Assembly: GCF_000518605.1 (NCBI RefSeq)
Contig: NZ_JADX01000018.1
Span: 117,768 to 181,767 of the forward strand
Source: Shewanella fidelis ATCC BAA-318
Lineage (GTDB): Bacteria; Pseudomonadota; Gammaproteobacteria; Enterobacterales; Shewanellaceae
DNA: 64,000 nt
Direction of reading: 5' to 3'
Part shown: one piece after another, positions 9,026-18,673 of the stretch
Layout: every line of letters begins with the position of its first letter
Numbering within the stretch: position 1 is the first letter of the stretch
Program-made: the position numbers and the translations under genes
The notes under the pieces: generated by a model
What the model was told of the DNA's origin: nothing
Seen by the model: only the letters and a program-made list of their open reading frames with translations
Databases searched by the model: none

Positions 9026-9053
9026 TTGACAAAGATTAATGCTAAATTACATA
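9026..9053 (+). promoter_or_regulatory. Candidate sigma-70 promoter of the nqr operon
   Basis: A perfect TTGACA is followed after 16 bases by TACATA. It lies about 290 bases before nqrA, in the only large gap upstream of the operon, so the mRNA would have a long leader. The -10 box is imperfect and other promoters are possible. Confidence 0.4.
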
Positions 9054-9090
9054 TGAATTCAGATTTAAGTTATTGTTATATAAAGATTGT

Positions 9091-9248
9091 TGTCGGTAAC
9101 TTTCTGTTAGTTCCCTGTTGGTAGTCTCTTGACTGCTAAAAGTCAAATTTTACGTATTAAAACTACATAAAGCGTTATTTTTTCAATCGCCAAGGCATCT
9201 AGGTCACATAAAATAGCGTTAAATGCGCTTTTTTTGTCGGTAACTTTC
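9091..9248 (+). repeat. Direct repeat TGTCGGTAACTTTC in the nqr leader
   Basis: The 14-base sequence occurs exactly twice, at 9091-9104 and 9235-9248, which is 144 bases apart. A short AGCG...CGCT stem and a run of seven T lie just before the second copy. These could be regulator sites or parts of a leader RNA structure; the function is unknown. Confidence 0.55.
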
Positions 9249-9341
9249 ACTTTTGCAGGCAAAGTGTGATGTTCAACTCGGAATATTAGTTAACAAAGAT
9301 TTACTATTGGTCATCCAAAATTTTAACGGTTGATTTTAGTG

Positions 9342-10703
9342 ATGGCAGGTTACTCAAACCAAGTTATAACAATCAAAAAGGGGTTAACTATCCCTATCGC
9401 CGGTGAACCTAAACAAGTGATTGAAGATAGCAAGCCTTCAACACATGTTGCCTTATTAGGTGAGGAGTATATTGGCTTAAAACCAACAATGTTGGTTGAA
9501 GTGGGCGATATGGTTCAAAAGGGCCAAGCGCTTTTTGAAGACAAGAAAACTCCCGGCGTGATTTATACCGCACCAGCAAGTGGCAAAATCGTTGCGATTA
9601 ATCGTGGTGAGCGCAGACTGTTTCAATCTATTGTGATTGAGTGTAATCAGGATGCAGCAAAGACGTTTGAACCTTGCGCAGATCTTAATAATGTTAGCCG
9701 CGAACAAGTGCAACAACTGTTGGTTGAAAGCGGCCTTTGGACAGCACTACGTACTCGCCCTTTTTCTAAAGTCCCACAGTTAGACTCTTCTCCAGCTGGG
9801 ATTTTTGTCAGCGCAATGGATACTAATCCATTAGCCGCCAATCCAAGAATTATTATTGCCGAACAAAGCGCTGCATTTGCTGCTGGTTTACAGGTATTGA
9901 GCCGTTTAACCGATGGTCAAGTTCATCTATGCCAAGACTCAGGAGAGTCGTTACCCGGGCATGACTTAGACAAGGTAAGCAATCACTATTTTGCTGGTGT
10001 TCATCCTGCGGGAATTGTTGGTACGCATATTCATTTTGTTTTACCTGCCAGTCTTGAGCGCCCTGTGTGGCACCTTGGCTATCAAGATGTGATTGCGTAC
10101 GGCAAACTGTTTTTAACAGGTGAGCTGTATACCGATAGGGTTGTTGCACTAGCTGGCCCTGATGTGATCAAGCCACGTCTAATTCGAATTCAAGCGGGAG
10201 CGCAATTATCAGAAGTGGTCGCGGGTGAATTAAAAGAGGGTAATTCACGTGTTGTTTCAGGCTCAGTGCTATCAGGACATACAGCAAAAGGTCCACATGA
10301 TTACCTAGGTCGTTTCAATAACCAAATCTCTGTACTGCAAGAAGATGCTAAGCATCAACTTTTACCTTGGGTACGTGGTGGTTCACAAAAGTTCTCGATT
10401 ACACGTGCAGTCACTTCAGGTTTAAAAGGTGCTAAGCAGCTGTTTAACTTCACCACTCATACAGGTGGTTCTGCGCGCGCGATGATGGCATTTGGCCAGC
10501 TAGACCGTGTTATGCCACTCGATATTTTACCGACATTATTGGTGAGAGATTTAGTTGTTCGTGATACCGATGAGGCACAGTTGCTTGGTGCATTGGAGCT
10601 TGATGAAGAAGATTTAGCGCTTTGTACCTTTGTTTGCCCTGGCAAGTATGACTTTGGTAAGGAGTTGCGTGCTTGTTTAGAGATTATTGAGAGGGAAGGG
10701 TAA
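9342..10703 (+). CDS. nqrA: Na+-NQR subunit A
   Basis: NqrA is the peripheral cytoplasmic subunit of the Na+-pumping NADH:ubiquinone oxidoreductase and is implicated in quinone binding. The product shows ITIKKGLTIPIAGEPKQVIE at the N-terminus, HPAGIVGTHIHF in the middle, and LGALELDEEDLALCTFVCPG near the end, all family hallmarks. The usual start Met of MITIKK is replaced by Val (GTT), so translation probably begins at ATG 9342 with a seven-residue extension (MAGYSNQ). GTG 9339 and TTG 9330 are alternatives, and no strong ribosome site decides. The stop overlaps the nqrB start by one base, so the two are translationally coupled. Confidence 0.95.
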   Translation: MAGYSNQVITIKKGLTIPIAGEPKQVIEDSKPSTHVALLGEEYIGLKPTMLVEVGDMVQKGQALFEDKKTPGVIYTAPASGKIVAINRGERRLFQSIVIECNQDAAKTFEPCADLNNVSREQVQQLLVESGLWTALRTRPFSKVPQLDSSPAGIFVSAMDTNPLAANPRIIIAEQSAAFAAGLQVLSRLTDGQVHLCQDSGESLPGHDLDKVSNHYFAGVHPAGIVGTHIHFVLPASLERPVWHLGYQDVIAYGKLFLTGELYTDRVVALAGPDVIKPRLIRIQAGAQLSEVVAGELKEGNSRVVSGSVLSGHTAKGPHDYLGRFNNQISVLQEDAKHQLLPWVRGGSQKFSITRAVTSGLKGAKQLFNFTTHTGGSARAMMAFGQLDRVMPLDILPTLLVRDLVVRDTDEAQLLGALELDEEDLALCTFVCPGKYDFGKELRACLEIIEREG

Positions 10704-11917
10704 TGAGTCAGCAAGATAAAAAGCCTGATATCCAAGAAGATTATTATGCGCCAGGTAGTTCAGTTAAGGGCTACTTAAGCTCATTACTGATCGCTCGCGG
10801 ACGCAGTACGCAAGGTAAAGTGCATATTCGTGACGCTATTGATGTCAAACGTACTATGACTATCGTTGGTCTTTGTTTATTGCCGGCGATTTTATTCGGT
10901 ATGTACAACATTGGCTTACAAGCGCAAATAGCTGTGGCTTCAGGGCTGGCGACCGCCGATGTGTGGCAACTTGCCATATTTAACTTAGTTTTTGGTGGCC
11001 TTAGTGAGCAGACGGGAATCGTCGGTTTATTTGCCTATGGTTTGAGCTTTTATGCGCCAATTTATATTACGGCGTTAGCGGTCAGCCTATTTTGGGAAAT
11101 GGTATTTGCTAAAGTGCGTGGCCAAGAGCTACATGAAGGCTTCTTTGTTACTGCATTGCTTTTCACGCTTATTTTGCCTGTATCTACACCGCTATGGTTA
11201 GTGGCTATGGGGATCACTTTTGGCGTGATTATGGCGAAAGAAGTGTTTGGCGGCATGGGCTATAACTTCTTAAACCCAGCTTTAGCAGGTTTAACTTTTA
11301 TCTATTTTGCTTACCCATCTCAAGTAACTGCAGTGAGCCAGTTAGTGGCAGTGGACGGTTTTTCAGGTGCCACCACGTTAATGCAAACTGCGGCAGGTAA
11401 GGTAAGTTTTGACGATTACGCTTGGTTTAACGCATTTAGCGACCCTAACTGGTGGAACGCTTTCTTTGGTTATACCGTGGGTGCGATTGGAGAAACCAGC
11501 ACGCTAGCCTTATTGCTTGGCGGTGGTTTTTTAATCCTTACTCGTTTAGCTGACTGGCGGATCGTAGCTGGTGTGCTGTTTGGCATGATCTTAACCGCCA
11601 CAATGTTCAATGTGATTGGTTCAAGCAAAAACGATATGTTCGCAATGCCTTGGACATGGCACTTGGTCACTGGTGGTTTTGCACTGGGTATGATGTTTAT
11701 GGCAACCGACCCAGTCACCACGTCGTACACTCGCAAAGGTAAGCTAGCTTATGGTTTGCTGATTGGTTTTATGACGGTACTTATCCGTGTAGTTAACCCG
11801 AAAATGCCAGAAGGCATCATGCTTGCCATTCTATTTGCCAATCTTTGGGCGCCTATTTTCGATTACCTAGTGGCGAAAGCAAACATCAAGCGGAGACTAA
11901 AACGCCATGGCAATTAA
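10703..11917 (+). CDS. nqrB: Na+-NQR subunit B
   Basis: This 404-residue, multi-helix inner-membrane subunit has about ten hydrophobic segments. It carries the SGAT flavinylation motif (GFSGATTLM, around residues 219-227), whose Thr receives covalent FMN in the family. NqrB also contributes to quinone interaction and the Na+ path. A conserved cytoplasmic segment, GGMGYNFLNPALAGLTF, is present. The ATG shares one base with the nqrA stop codon, and nqrC begins inside its end. The ApbE flavin transferase needed to attach FMN is not encoded after this operon and must come from elsewhere. Confidence 0.97.
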   Translation: MSQQDKKPDIQEDYYAPGSSVKGYLSSLLIARGRSTQGKVHIRDAIDVKRTMTIVGLCLLPAILFGMYNIGLQAQIAVASGLATADVWQLAIFNLVFGGLSEQTGIVGLFAYGLSFYAPIYITALAVSLFWEMVFAKVRGQELHEGFFVTALLFTLILPVSTPLWLVAMGITFGVIMAKEVFGGMGYNFLNPALAGLTFIYFAYPSQVTAVSQLVAVDGFSGATTLMQTAAGKVSFDDYAWFNAFSDPNWWNAFFGYTVGAIGETSTLALLLGGGFLILTRLADWRIVAGVLFGMILTATMFNVIGSSKNDMFAMPWTWHLVTGGFALGMMFMATDPVTTSYTRKGKLAYGLLIGFMTVLIRVVNPKMPEGIMLAILFANLWAPIFDYLVAKANIKRRLKRHGN

Positions 11918-12683
11918 GAAAGATTCATTTGTAGGCACTATGATTTTCACGGTGACCTTATGCTTACTGTGTTCTTTTATGATCACTGGTACTGCTGAAA
12001 TTCTTAAAGAGCGCAAGCTAGTTAAAAAACGCGATGAGTTAATGCGTAATGTGCTAATTGCAGCTGACGTTGACTTAAACGGTCAAGATTTTAGAGCCCT
12101 GTTTAAAAAAGACGTTAAGCCACTTTTAGTGTCACTTGATAGCGGCGATGTTGATACCAGCGCAGCAAATGTGATGGATTTTGATCCACGCATGGCATCG
12201 ATTAATCCAGAGACTTCAATCAAGCTTGAAAAGAAACAAGACAAAGCCAAGATCAAAACCCGTGCAAATCAAGTGCGCGTGTTTAAAGTCTTTGACGACA
12301 AAGGTGAGTTAACCAGTGTGGTATTGCCGATTTACGGCAAAGGCTTGTGGTCTATGGTTTATGGTTTCGTTGCGCTGAAACCTGACTTAAATACCATTGA
12401 AAATGTGGTGTTTTATGAGCACGGTGAAACTCCAGGTATTGGTGATTTCCTTAACGATACTGAATGGACAAAGCAGTGGCATAACAAGCAGATCTTTGAT
12501 GAAAAAGGCAAAGTATCTTTTAAAGTCGTTAAAGGTGGTGCTAAAGAGGGCGATGTTCACGGTATTGATGCTGTGAGTGGTGCAACCATGACAGGACGTG
12601 GCGTACAACGTTCGATTCAGTTCTGGTTTGGTAGTGATGGTTTTGAAGCCTTCTTTAAAAAACTAAAAGCGTCGGAGGTATAA
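11907..12683 (+). CDS. nqrC: Na+-NQR subunit C
   Basis: This 258-residue subunit has one N-terminal membrane helix (residues about 8-30) and a periplasmic FMN-binding domain. The flavinylation motif DAVSGATMTG lies at about residues 220-229, with the FMN-linked Thr at about 226. NqrC passes electrons between the other flavin sites of the complex. The start overlaps the end of nqrB by 11 bases, and nqrD begins three bases after the stop, consistent with one transcript and tight coupling. Confidence 0.97.
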   Translation: MAIKKDSFVGTMIFTVTLCLLCSFMITGTAEILKERKLVKKRDELMRNVLIAADVDLNGQDFRALFKKDVKPLLVSLDSGDVDTSAANVMDFDPRMASINPETSIKLEKKQDKAKIKTRANQVRVFKVFDDKGELTSVVLPIYGKGLWSMVYGFVALKPDLNTIENVVFYEHGETPGIGDFLNDTEWTKQWHNKQIFDEKGKVSFKVVKGGAKEGDVHGIDAVSGATMTGRGVQRSIQFWFGSDGFEAFFKKLKASEV

Positions 12684-12686
12684 CGG

Positions 12687-13310
12687 ATGAGTACTCAAAC
12701 GATTTCGACTCGTGAAATGCTAACTGGGCCAATATTCGCCAATAACCCAGTAGCGATGCAAGTGTTAGGTGTGTGCTCAGCGTTAGCAGTAAGTAACTCA
12801 ATGCAAACGGCATTGGTGATGACGCTTGCGGTAACTTTCGTGCTTGTTTTTTCAAACTTGATTATCTCAAGTATACGTTCACTCATCCCTAATAGCGTGC
12901 GTATTATCGCGCAAATGACAGTGATTGCTTCACTGGTGATTGTCGTTGATATGGTACTGCAAGATGTGGCGTATGAGCTGTCACGTCAGTTATCAGTATT
13001 TGTTGGTTTGATTATTACTAACTGCATCATCATGGGCCGTGCTGAAGCATTTGCCATGAAAAATCCACCGCACTTAGCAGTTGTGGATGCGGTGGGTAAT
13101 GCCATGGGTTATGGCGTGATCTTGCTTGGTGTGGCCTTTGTTCGTGAATTACTTGGTAGCGGCACGCTATTTGGTCATGAGATTTTGCAAACGGTTGAAA
13201 ATGGCGGTTGGTATCTTGCCAATGAAATGTTCAAGTTACCTCCAAGCGCTTTCTTCTTAATTGGCTTGATGATCTGGTCAATTAACGTCATTCAACGTAA
13301 GCGAGGTTAA
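12687..13310 (+). CDS. nqrD: Na+-NQR subunit D
   Basis: This 207-residue subunit of six hydrophobic helices has the NqrD/RnfE family segments [12 protein letters not shown] and [14 protein letters not shown] [10 protein letters not shown]. With NqrE it forms the membrane core and holds a shared iron centre through Cys residues in the inner half-helices; [12 protein letters not shown] is visible here. AGGTATAACGG upstream gives a usable ribosome site in the short gap after nqrC. Length is as usual for the family. RnfE is the close alternative, but the A-B-C-D-E-F order settles NqrD. Confidence 0.96.
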   Translation: MSTQTISTREMLTGPIFANNPVAMQVLGVCSALAVSNSMQTALVMTLAVTFVLVFSNLIISSIRSLIPNSVRIIAQMTVIASLVIVVDMVLQDVAYELSRQLSVFVGLIITNCIIMGRAEAFAMKNPPHLAVVDAVGNAMGYGVILLGVAFVRELLGSGTLFGHEILQTVENGGWYLANEMFKLPPSAFFLIGLMIWSINVIQRKRG

Positions 13311-13317
13311 GGCTGAT

Positions 13318-13926
13318 ATGGAACATTATATTAATCTGTTTGTACAAGCCGCCTTTATCGACAATATGGCGCTGTCATTCTTTATGGGAATGTGTACTTT
13401 TTTGGCGGTATCAAAAAAGGTATCCACCTCTTTTGGTTTAGGTATTGCGGTCATTGTCGTGATGACCTTAGCTGTGCCGTTGAACCAATTGATCTACTCA
13501 AACATTTTAGCGCCAGGAGCACTGGCATGGGCGGGTTACCCTGCACTTGATTTAAGCTATCTGCAGCTGATCACCTTTATTGGTGTGATTGCAGCATTAG
13601 TGCAAATTTTGGAAATGTTTTTAGATAAGTACATTCCTGCATTGTATGACTCATTAGGGATTTTCTTGCCGCTGCTTACGGTTAACTGCGCGATTTTTGC
13701 CGGTGTTATTTTTATGGCAAACCGCGACTATAACCTTGCGGAGTCAACGGTATTTGCAATGGGCTCAGGCTTTGGGTGGGCAATGGCGATTGTGATGCTA
13801 GCGGGTTTACGTGAGCGCATGAAGTTTCACGCTATCCCTGAAGGGTTGCAAGGCATTGGTATTGTGTTTATTACCACGGGCTTGATGGCGCTAGGCTTTA
13901 TGGCTTTCTCTGGTATTTCTATTTAA
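13318..13926 (+). CDS. nqrE: Na+-NQR subunit E
   Basis: This 202-residue integral membrane subunit is the paralogue and partner of NqrD (RnfA-like). It shows family hallmarks: [14 protein letters not shown] near the N-terminus, [15 protein letters not shown] in the middle with the conserved Cys of the shared iron site, and the C-terminal [19 protein letters not shown]. It begins seven bases after the nqrD stop. A 54-base gap with AAAGGTAG separates it from nqrF. Confidence 0.97.
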   Translation: MEHYINLFVQAAFIDNMALSFFMGMCTFLAVSKKVSTSFGLGIAVIVVMTLAVPLNQLIYSNILAPGALAWAGYPALDLSYLQLITFIGVIAALVQILEMFLDKYIPALYDSLGIFLPLLTVNCAIFAGVIFMANRDYNLAESTVFAMGSGFGWAMAIVMLAGLRERMKFHAIPEGLQGIGIVFITTGLMALGFMAFSGISI

Positions 13927-13980
13927 GGCTGTTTGAGTTTTACACCTTAATGCAAACGAATTAAACAAAAGGTAGATTCG

Positions 13981-15198
13981 ATGGAAATGGCAATTGGTAT
14001 CGGTATGTTCACGTTCGTGGTGAGTATATTGGTAATGGTGATTTTATTCGCCAAGAGCAAATTGGTGTCTACGGGTGACGTGAACATCCGTATTAATGAC
14101 GACCCAGAGAAAAGTATTTCAACCCAAGCGGGTGATAAACTTTTAGGTGCGTTAGCAGGAAAAAATATCTTTATTCCATCAGCTTGTGGTGGCGGTGGTA
14201 CTTGTGGTCAGTGCCGAGTAAAAGTGAAATCCGGTGGTGGAGAAATTCTACCAACGGAGCGAGATCATATTAATAAGAAAGAAGCTAAAGAGGGTTGCCG
14301 CTTAGCGTGTCAGGTTTCAGTTAAAACCGATATGGAACTTGAGGTGGAAGAGGAGATCTTCGGCGTTAAAAAGTGGCAATGTGAAGTTATTTCTAATGAT
14401 AACCAAGCCACTTTTATTAAAGAACTGCTGTTGAAGTTACCTGAAGGCGAAGATGTTCTCTTTAAGGCGGGTGGCTATATTCAGATTGAAGCACCTGCTC
14501 ATGAAGTTAAGTATGCTGACTTTGATATCCCTGCTGAATATCGTGATGATTGGGAAAAGTACGACCTTTTCAAACTGGTTTCAAAAGTAGATGAAGATGT
14601 CTTACGAGCTTACTCTATGGCTAACTATCCAGATGAGAAAGGTCGCATCATGCTTAACGTGCGTATTGCAACACCCCCTAACGATAGTGTGCCGCCAGGT
14701 AAGATGTCATCGTATATCTTTAACCTGAAAGCGGGTGATAAAGTCACTATCTCAGGTCCTTTTGGTGAGTTCTTTGTTAAAGAAACTGATGCAGAAATGG
14801 TGTTTATTGGGGGCGGTGCGGGTATGGCACCAATGCGCTCTCATATCTTTAACCAGCTTAAAAGTGTAAAAACTAAGCGTAAAATGAGTTTCTGGTATGG
14901 TGCGCGTTCAACTAGGGAAGTGTTCTACCAAGACGACTTTGACACGTTAGCAGCCGAGAATGACAACTTTGTTTGGCACGTGGCTTTGTCTGATCCATTA
15001 CCAGAAGATAACTGGGATGGTTATACTGGCTTTATCCATAACGTGCTCTATGAGAATTATCTTAAAAATCATAAAGCACCAGAAGATTGTGAGTTCTATA
15101 TGTGTGGACCTCCAATTATGAACTCATCGGTCATTGCGATGCTTGAGAGCTTAGGAGTTGAACCTGAGAACATTCTGTTAGATGACTTTGGTGACTAG
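13981..15198 (+). CDS. nqrF: Na+-NQR subunit F, NADH dehydrogenase module
   Basis: NqrF is the electron entry point of the complex. The 405-residue protein has an N-terminal membrane helix, then a plant-type 2Fe-2S domain with ligands Cys69, Cys75, Cys78 and Cys110 ([11 protein letters not shown] and CRLAC). Next comes a ferredoxin-reductase FAD domain with RAYSMANYP. Last is an NADH-binding domain with [17 protein letters not shown] and [11 protein letters not shown]. Electrons go from NADH to FAD, to 2Fe-2S, and on to the NqrB, C, D and E cofactors, with Na+ exported. It is the last gene of the operon, followed by a strong terminator; apbE does not follow. Confidence 0.98.
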   Translation: MEMAIGIGMFTFVVSILVMVILFAKSKLVSTGDVNIRINDDPEKSISTQAGDKLLGALAGKNIFIPSACGGGGTCGQCRVKVKSGGGEILPTERDHINKKEAKEGCRLACQVSVKTDMELEVEEEIFGVKKWQCEVISNDNQATFIKELLLKLPEGEDVLFKAGGYIQIEAPAHEVKYADFDIPAEYRDDWEKYDLFKLVSKVDEDVLRAYSMANYPDEKGRIMLNVRIATPPNDSVPPGKMSSYIFNLKAGDKVTISGPFGEFFVKETDAEMVFIGGGAGMAPMRSHIFNQLKSVKTKRKMSFWYGARSTREVFYQDDFDTLAAENDNFVWHVALSDPLPEDNWDGYTGFIHNVLYENYLKNHKAPEDCEFYMCGPPIMNSSVIAMLESLGVEPENILLDDFGD

Positions 15199-15218
15199 TG
15201 CTTGTCAAATATGATATT

Positions 15219-15245
15219 AAACGCAGCCTTATGGCTGCGTTTTTT
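15219..15245 (+). terminator. Intrinsic terminator of the nqr operon
   Basis: AACGCAGCC, a four-base loop, and GGCTGCGTT are followed by a T run, 20 bases after the nqrF stop. Confidence 0.88.
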
Positions 15246-15388
15246 ATTGGTTTCATAGTGTTTTTTGAGTGTAACTTAGTTGAAAGTACTTCTGTAATGG
15301 TGTGTTGACTGACTATCCATGTTTTAATTGCTTGTTTCTAATACATGTACTTAGCATGTTCTAACTTGGAATTTACAGGAAGTACGCT

Positions 15389-18300
15389 ATGGAAGCACAA
15401 CGCCCTAACTTTATTTATCCCCCCGGCTCGATGTTAATGCACTCACCGTTAGTGCTTAGTAAAGCAGAGATGTATGGATTTTTCTTAAAAGGTAAACTTG
15501 AGAATTTACAAAAATCCATTGATACCAGTTTGAATCAGGTTGCTGGTAGTTCCATGTATTTTAAGGTGCTTTCACCCTATGTATTAACCAGCTTTACTCG
15601 TGTTGATAAGGCCTATTCACAAAATCCACAAGATAGAGCGAAAGGTTGGATCCAAGAAATTGATATCGTTACTTGGGTGATGGTAGGGCGGCAGAATAGT
15701 AGTGACAGTGACGATATTAGTCACGTGTATTTTCATCCGTTGCATATTTTTGTTAATGATGCGATGGCGCTGATTAATGGTCGCGAGTTGTTTGGCTACC
15801 CGAAATATCTGTGTGACTATGAAATGCCTCAGGCTGGTGAGCCACTAACAAAGCTAAGTCTATCCGCCAAGAGCTTTAAGCAGTTCTCTCCTGAAGCCGA
15901 ACTTGCTATGCAGCCGTTATTAACTGTGGATTGCAATGCTAAAGAGCAACAGCAGTTATCGACTGTTGAAGCCATCTCACAAACGTGGCAACTGTTTAAA
16001 GAGCAAACAGATTTTATTCCAGAGCTAGATAAGTTAGGTGAAGAGCAGTTATATAGCCTGCTATTTAAACCTGCGATAGATCAAGTCTTTCTTAAGCAGT
16101 TTCCTGATAGCGCTGGTGATAAAGCAGTCTATCAAGCAATAACTGCATCACCTGCAAAAATCAATAAAGTCCACTCTGTTTCTCTGCTTGAAAACGATCT
16201 GTTAGCTACGATTTTTGACAATGACTCGTTCCCGTTCAAACAGACACTAGGTGTGGAGTTGGGGGAGCAAAATGTGTTGTTGCCTTACCATGTTAATTTT
16301 GACTTTGAAGTGCCCGCGGGCGAAGTACTGGTTGATAACTCTGTTGTTAAAAAAGAAAAAATAGCCATTTTAGGTGGAGGTGTAGCTGCAATTACCTCAG
16401 CAATGTGCCTAACAGAGCAAGAGGGATGGCAGAATCGCTATGAAATCGATATCTACCAAATGGGTTGGCGTATTGGCGGTAAAGGTGCCAGTGGCCGTAA
16501 TGCTGAAATGGGACAGCGTATCGAGGAACATGGGTTACATATTTGGTTTGGCTTTTATCAAAATGCCTTCAGTTTAATGCGCCAAGCTTATGAGGAACTA
16601 GATCGACCAAAAGATGCGCCTTTGGCCACATTCCTTGATGCTTTCAAACCGCATAATTTTATTGTGTTGCAAGAGGATGTTGGTGGTGACTCTGACAGTT
16701 GGCCGATTCAGTTTCCCGAGCGCAGTGGCTTACCTGGTGACAGCACTCAAGTGCTAACGCTATGGAAAGTGGTCAAAGCAGCATTCAGTTGGATCCGTCA
16801 CTGGTTGACAGAAATGGATGATCTTCTTGATGCTATTGATAATGACGCCAAAGAGTCTTCCCGTCCTGTACATTGGTTTAGTCAACAATGGTTCAATGAG
16901 CTAAATGACAGAATTGAAGACTCTATTGAGGATGCTAAAGATAGTGTTAGTGCATTAGCTGATAAGCTGGAGTGCCATTTCAATCAGATGATTGGCCGTG
17001 ACTGCAAGGAGCACCACCATGATACCGAAGATGAAGGTGGGTTTGTTGAGTCGGCAGTCGATGGGTTCAGAGCGCGGTTAGAGGAGCGTTTTGTTGATAG
17101 GTTAGAAACTAATGACGACTTAAGAAGGCTTTATATTGCTGCAGATCTTGGCCTAACCATATTAAAGGGCATGTTTGCCGATGATGTATTTAAGCATGGT
17201 TTCGATGTGATTAATGACTATGATTATCGCGAATGGTTAACTAAGCATGGTGCCAACTCTACCTTTACCGTTAACTCTGCGCCAGTACGTGGTTTTTATG
17301 ATTTAGTCTTTGCTTATGAGCAGGGGAATTTCGATAAACCTAATGTTGAGGCAGGCACGATTATTCGCTCTATGTTACGGATTGCCTTTTGCTATCAAGG
17401 CGGCGTAATGTGGGAGATGCAAGCTGGGATGGGCGATACGGTATTTACACCTTATTATGAAGTGCTTAAGCGTCGAGGGGTTAACTTTCACTTCTTTAAC
17501 AAAGTCGATAATTTAGTTTGTAAAAATCAAAGTATCGAAGCGATTGAGATCACACAACAGGTGGCGTTAAAACCAGAATGCCAAGAGTATAACCCTTTAG
17601 TTGATGTAAAAGGTCTAGATTGCTGGCCAAGTGTGCCGAATTATCAACAACTCGATCCTGAGCAGGCACAGCTATTACAAGATAATGAGATTAATCTTGA
17701 GCACTTTTGGTGTAATTGGGCTGAAGTCTACCAGCAACACTTTAATCAACCGCTGCCACAGAAACGCCTCGTAAAAGGTCAAGACTTCGATAAGGTGATT
17801 TTTGGTTTATCGATAGGTTCTGTACCGCATGTTGCTAGTGAAGTGATGGCACAAAGTGAATCATTAAGCCAAAGTGTTGCAAAGGTAAAAACTGTTGCAA
17901 CCCAAGCGTACCAATTATGGATGGATCAAGATTTAACTGGTATGGGTTGGCCGTTGCGTCCTGACAATGGTGAAGAGCCAGTGTTGTCAGGGTTTACCGA
18001 ACCTTTCGATACTTGGGCATCTCTAACTCATTTGATTGATAAAGAAGATTGGCAAGGTGAGCAGCCTAAAAATGCCAGTTACTTTTGCTCAGCGCTACCA
18101 GTGGAGAGTTTCCCTCCTGTATCAGAAGTTGGCTTTCAGGGGCAAAAAACCTTACAAGCTAAGCAGGGCGCGATAGCTCAGCTAGAACATGAGATCTATA
18201 AGTTATGGGATAATGTGCCTGCGCCAGAGGCGGGCAGCGGCTCAGATTTTCCTTGGCAATGGTTGCATGATGACACTAACGCACGAGGCAAGCAGAGATT

Positions 18301-18544
18301 TGATAGTCAATATTGGCGAGCGAATGTCGATCCGTCAGAATGCTACGTGATGTCAGTAAAAGGGAGCACTCAATACAGGATAGACACCGATGGTACAGGT
18401 ATAGATAATTTATACATGACTGGTGATTGGATTAAAACGGGTATTAATGCTGGCTGTGTCGAAGCGGCCACCATGGCGGGTATGCAAACGTCTAAAGCCA
18501 TCTGTGGTTACCCGCAGACAATAAAAGGTGAGAAAGATTTTTAG
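15389..18544 (+). CDS. Fusion of acetoacetate-decarboxylase-like domain and FAD/NAD(P)-binding oxidoreductase
   Basis: The 1051-residue protein has two parts. Residues about 1-290 resemble the acetoacetate decarboxylase fold; LINGRELFGYPKYL includes Lys139 where the family's Schiff-base Lys lies. From about residue 325 a Rossmann dinucleotide motif (AILGGGVAAITSA) begins an amine-oxidase/desaturase-type flavoprotein, with GWRIGGKGASGRN and RIEEHGLHIWFGFYQNAF. A C-terminal FAD-closing motif reads NLYMTGDWIKTGINAGCVEAATMAG. An acidic, probably helical insert lies at about 480-570. No signal peptide is seen. The substrate is unknown; relatives act on polyprenoid or carotenoid-like molecules, so a hydrophobic substrate is a guess. 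The start has AGGAAG upstream. Confidence 0.75.
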   Translation: MEAQRPNFIYPPGSMLMHSPLVLSKAEMYGFFLKGKLENLQKSIDTSLNQVAGSSMYFKVLSPYVLTSFTRVDKAYSQNPQDRAKGWIQEIDIVTWVMVGRQNSSDSDDISHVYFHPLHIFVNDAMALINGRELFGYPKYLCDYEMPQAGEPLTKLSLSAKSFKQFSPEAELAMQPLLTVDCNAKEQQQLSTVEAISQTWQLFKEQTDFIPELDKLGEEQLYSLLFKPAIDQVFLKQFPDSAGDKAVYQAITASPAKINKVHSVSLLENDLLATIFDNDSFPFKQTLGVELGEQNVLLPYHVNFDFEVPAGEVLVDNSVVKKEKIAILGGGVAAITSAMCLTEQEGWQNRYEIDIYQMGWRIGGKGASGRNAEMGQRIEEHGLHIWFGFYQNAFSLMRQAYEELDRPKDAPLATFLDAFKPHNFIVLQEDVGGDSDSWPIQFPERSGLPGDSTQVLTLWKVVKAAFSWIRHWLTEMDDLLDAIDNDAKESSRPVHWFSQQWFNELNDRIEDSIEDAKDSVSALADKLECHFNQMIGRDCKEHHHDTEDEGGFVESAVDGFRARLEERFVDRLETNDDLRRLYIAADLGLTILKGMFADDVFKHGFDVINDYDYREWLTKHGANSTFTVNSAPVRGFYDLVFAYEQGNFDKPNVEAGTIIRSMLRIAFCYQGGVMWEMQAGMGDTVFTPYYEVLKRRGVNFHFFNKVDNLVCKNQSIEAIEITQQVALKPECQEYNPLVDVKGLDCWPSVPNYQQLDPEQAQLLQDNEINLEHFWCNWAEVYQQHFNQPLPQKRLVKGQDFDKVIFGLSIGSVPHVASEVMAQSESLSQSVAKVKTVATQAYQLWMDQDLTGMGWPLRPDNGEEPVLSGFTEPFDTWASLTHLIDKEDWQGEQPKNASYFCSALPVESFPPVSEVGFQGQKTLQAKQGAIAQLEHEIYKLWDNVPAPEAGSGSDFPWQWLHDDTNARGKQRFDSQYWRANVDPSECYVMSVKGSTQYRIDTDGTGIDNLYMTGDWIKTGINAGCVEAATMAGMQTSKAICGYPQTIKGEKDF

Positions 18545-18645
18545 CTTTATCCTCTGTTTAACTAATTGTTAGTAAGGTTAAAAGCGAATAGCCCTTGTTT
18601 AACAACGAGCTTATGCTATTTGTGAAACAACCTTATGATTGAATG

Positions 18646-18673
18646 AAAAACGTAGCCTCTGGGCTACGTTTTT
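18646..18673. terminator. Intrinsic terminator after the fusion gene
   Basis: AAAAACGTAGCC, loop TCTG, and GGCTACGTTTTT form a 12-base-pair stem with A and T runs on either side. Confidence 0.85.
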
